Shown here: piece by piece, positions 41,522 through 42,111 of the stretch
Layout of the letters: each line of letters starts with the position of its first letter
Numbering within the stretch: position 1 is the stretch's first letter
Origin: WGMK01 sp046047315
GTDB taxonomy: Bacteria; Hydrogenedentota; Hydrogenedentia; Hydrogenedentales; JAEUWI01
Assembly: GCA_046047315.1 (NCBI GenBank)
Contig: JBJOID010000043.1
Location: forward strand, 1 to 42,111
Direction: 5' to 3'
Length of the DNA: 42,111 nt
The notes under the pieces: model-generated
The model's database searches: none
What the model was told of the DNA's origin: nothing
The model's input: the letters and a program-made list of their open reading frames with translations, nothing else
Made by a program: the position numbers and the translations under genes

Positions 41522-42111
41522 ATGATCAAACTTGTCGCCGTTCGCACCCAGTTGGCCCGGGCATTCGCCTGTGCCCTTGCCGCCATGCTCTCGATGGGCG
41601 CGCTGGCGCAAGAGCCCGCCGCAGAGCCCGAGATCGCCAGCGGCTGGATCAGCCTGTTCAACGGCAAGGACCTCGAAGGGTGGACCCCCAAGATTCGAGG
41701 GCACGAACTGGGCGATAATTTCGGAAACACTTTCCGCGTCGAGGACGGCTTACTCAAGGTTTCATACGACCAGTACGAGCAGTTCGACGGCAAATTCGGG
41801 CACCTGTTCTACAAGTCGCCCTTCTCGAAGTACCGCTTCCGTGTGGAATACCGCTTCGTGGGCGAGCAGGTGGAGGGGGGCGCGGGCTGGGCCACCCGAA
41901 ACAGCGGCGTGATGATTCATTGCCAAGACCCCGCCAGCATCCGCAAGGACCAGGAATTCCCAGTGTCGATCGAAGTGCAGCTGCTGGGCGGCCTGGGCGA
42001 CGGCAAGGAACGCACCACAGCCAACCTCTGCACGCCGGGCACCCAAGTGGTGATGAACGACAAGCACGTCCGCAATCACTGCATCAACTCGTCCTCGAAA
42101 ACCTTCGAGGT
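41522..42111 (+). CDS. DUF1080 (3-keto-disaccharide hydrolase-like) secreted protein, 3' end cut by the window
   Basis: The first ~196 codons are visible. A signal peptide (about 1-30, ending MGALAQE) is followed by the DUF1080 hallmark GWISLFNGKDLEGWTPKI, then NTFRVEDGLLKVSYDQY and the concanavalin-like fold (FRVEYRF, NSGVMIHCQDP, EFPVSIEVQLLGG). The family is abundant in Planctomycetes and relatives and includes enzymes that act on 3-keto-glycosides. GAGGGGAG (41505-41512) lies just upstream of the ATG. It may share a transcript with the LysM gene, 48 bases upstream. Confidence 0.9.
   Translation, partial: MIKLVAVRTQLARAFACALAAMLSMGALAQEPAAEPEIASGWISLFNGKDLEGWTPKIRGHELGDNFGNTFRVEDGLLKVSYDQYEQFDGKFGHLFYKSPFSKYRFRVEYRFVGEQVEGGAGWATRNSGVMIHCQDPASIRKDQEFPVSIEVQLLGGLGDGKERTTANLCTPGTQVVMNDKHVRNHCINSSSKTFE

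Noticed and set aside
38810..41704. 964-codon open frame on the minus strand
   Set aside because: Spans the MBL end, the LysM gene and the DUF1080 start in antisense; low-complexity Gly/Arg/His composition and no SD or motifs.

Overview
The window is GC-rich bacterial DNA (low-60s %GC by eye, with poorer stretches near 27-28.6 kb and 33.6-34.7 kb). It suggests a diderm from the Planctomycetes/Lentisphaerae/Hydrogenedentes neighbourhood. Hints are lipobox lipoproteins, lipopolysaccharide-type glycosyltransferases (GT9, polyprenyl-phosphate sugar transferase), many TPR proteins, a DUF1080 protein, a type III polyketide synthase cassette and an IS transposase of a type I associate with such genomes. 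No marker gene fixes the phylum, so this is inference.

Layout. 1-600: 5' end and structured leader of a minus-strand gene running off the left edge. 605-3631: folD and ilvD, separated by a fossil receiver-domain fragment and a terminator-like hairpin. 3776-5278: GT39-like membrane glycosyltransferase. 5333-5749: hicBA toxin-antitoxin pair whose hicA carries a one-base frameshift. 5814-6350: DinB-like DUF1572 protein. 6459-9875: three overlapping genes for an active HtrA lipoprotein, an HtrA paralogue that has lost catalytic Asp and Ser, and an anchored TPR protein. 9928-13375 (minus): polyprenyl-phosphate sugar transferase, TPR protein, PH-like membrane protein, DUF1499 protein. 13418-17075 (plus): TPR/jelly-roll protein, aroB, TPR protein, unknown protein. 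17085-20533 (minus): large polytopic membrane protein, low-molecular-weight tyrosine phosphatase, GT9; probably envelope polysaccharide genes. 20613-22091: BACON-domain lipoprotein and a 54-aa membrane protein. 22384-23412: MDR oxidoreductase. 23482-25987 (minus): modABC molybdate transporter. 26269-26784: DUF2726 protein.

About 26.8-34.8 kb is an accessory island. It holds four copies of one IS family in different states of decay, a secreted protein strongly resembling plant violaxanthin de-epoxidase, a methyltransferase / FAD-oxidoreductase / type III PKS operon, and a 0.3-kb run of stem-loops that looks like a structured RNA. The island ends at a tRNA-Ala(GGC) gene whose 3' end faces it. 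35002-42111 returns to ordinary genes: an AddB-like nuclease, a metallo-beta-lactamase-fold hydrolase, a triple-LysM secreted protein and the start of a DUF1080 protein.

Most interesting: the bacterial violaxanthin de-epoxidase-like lipoprotein beside a flavoprotein/PKS operon, the orphan structured RNA, the active-plus-dead HtrA pair, and a small single-helix membrane protein preceded by a palindromic operator-like site.
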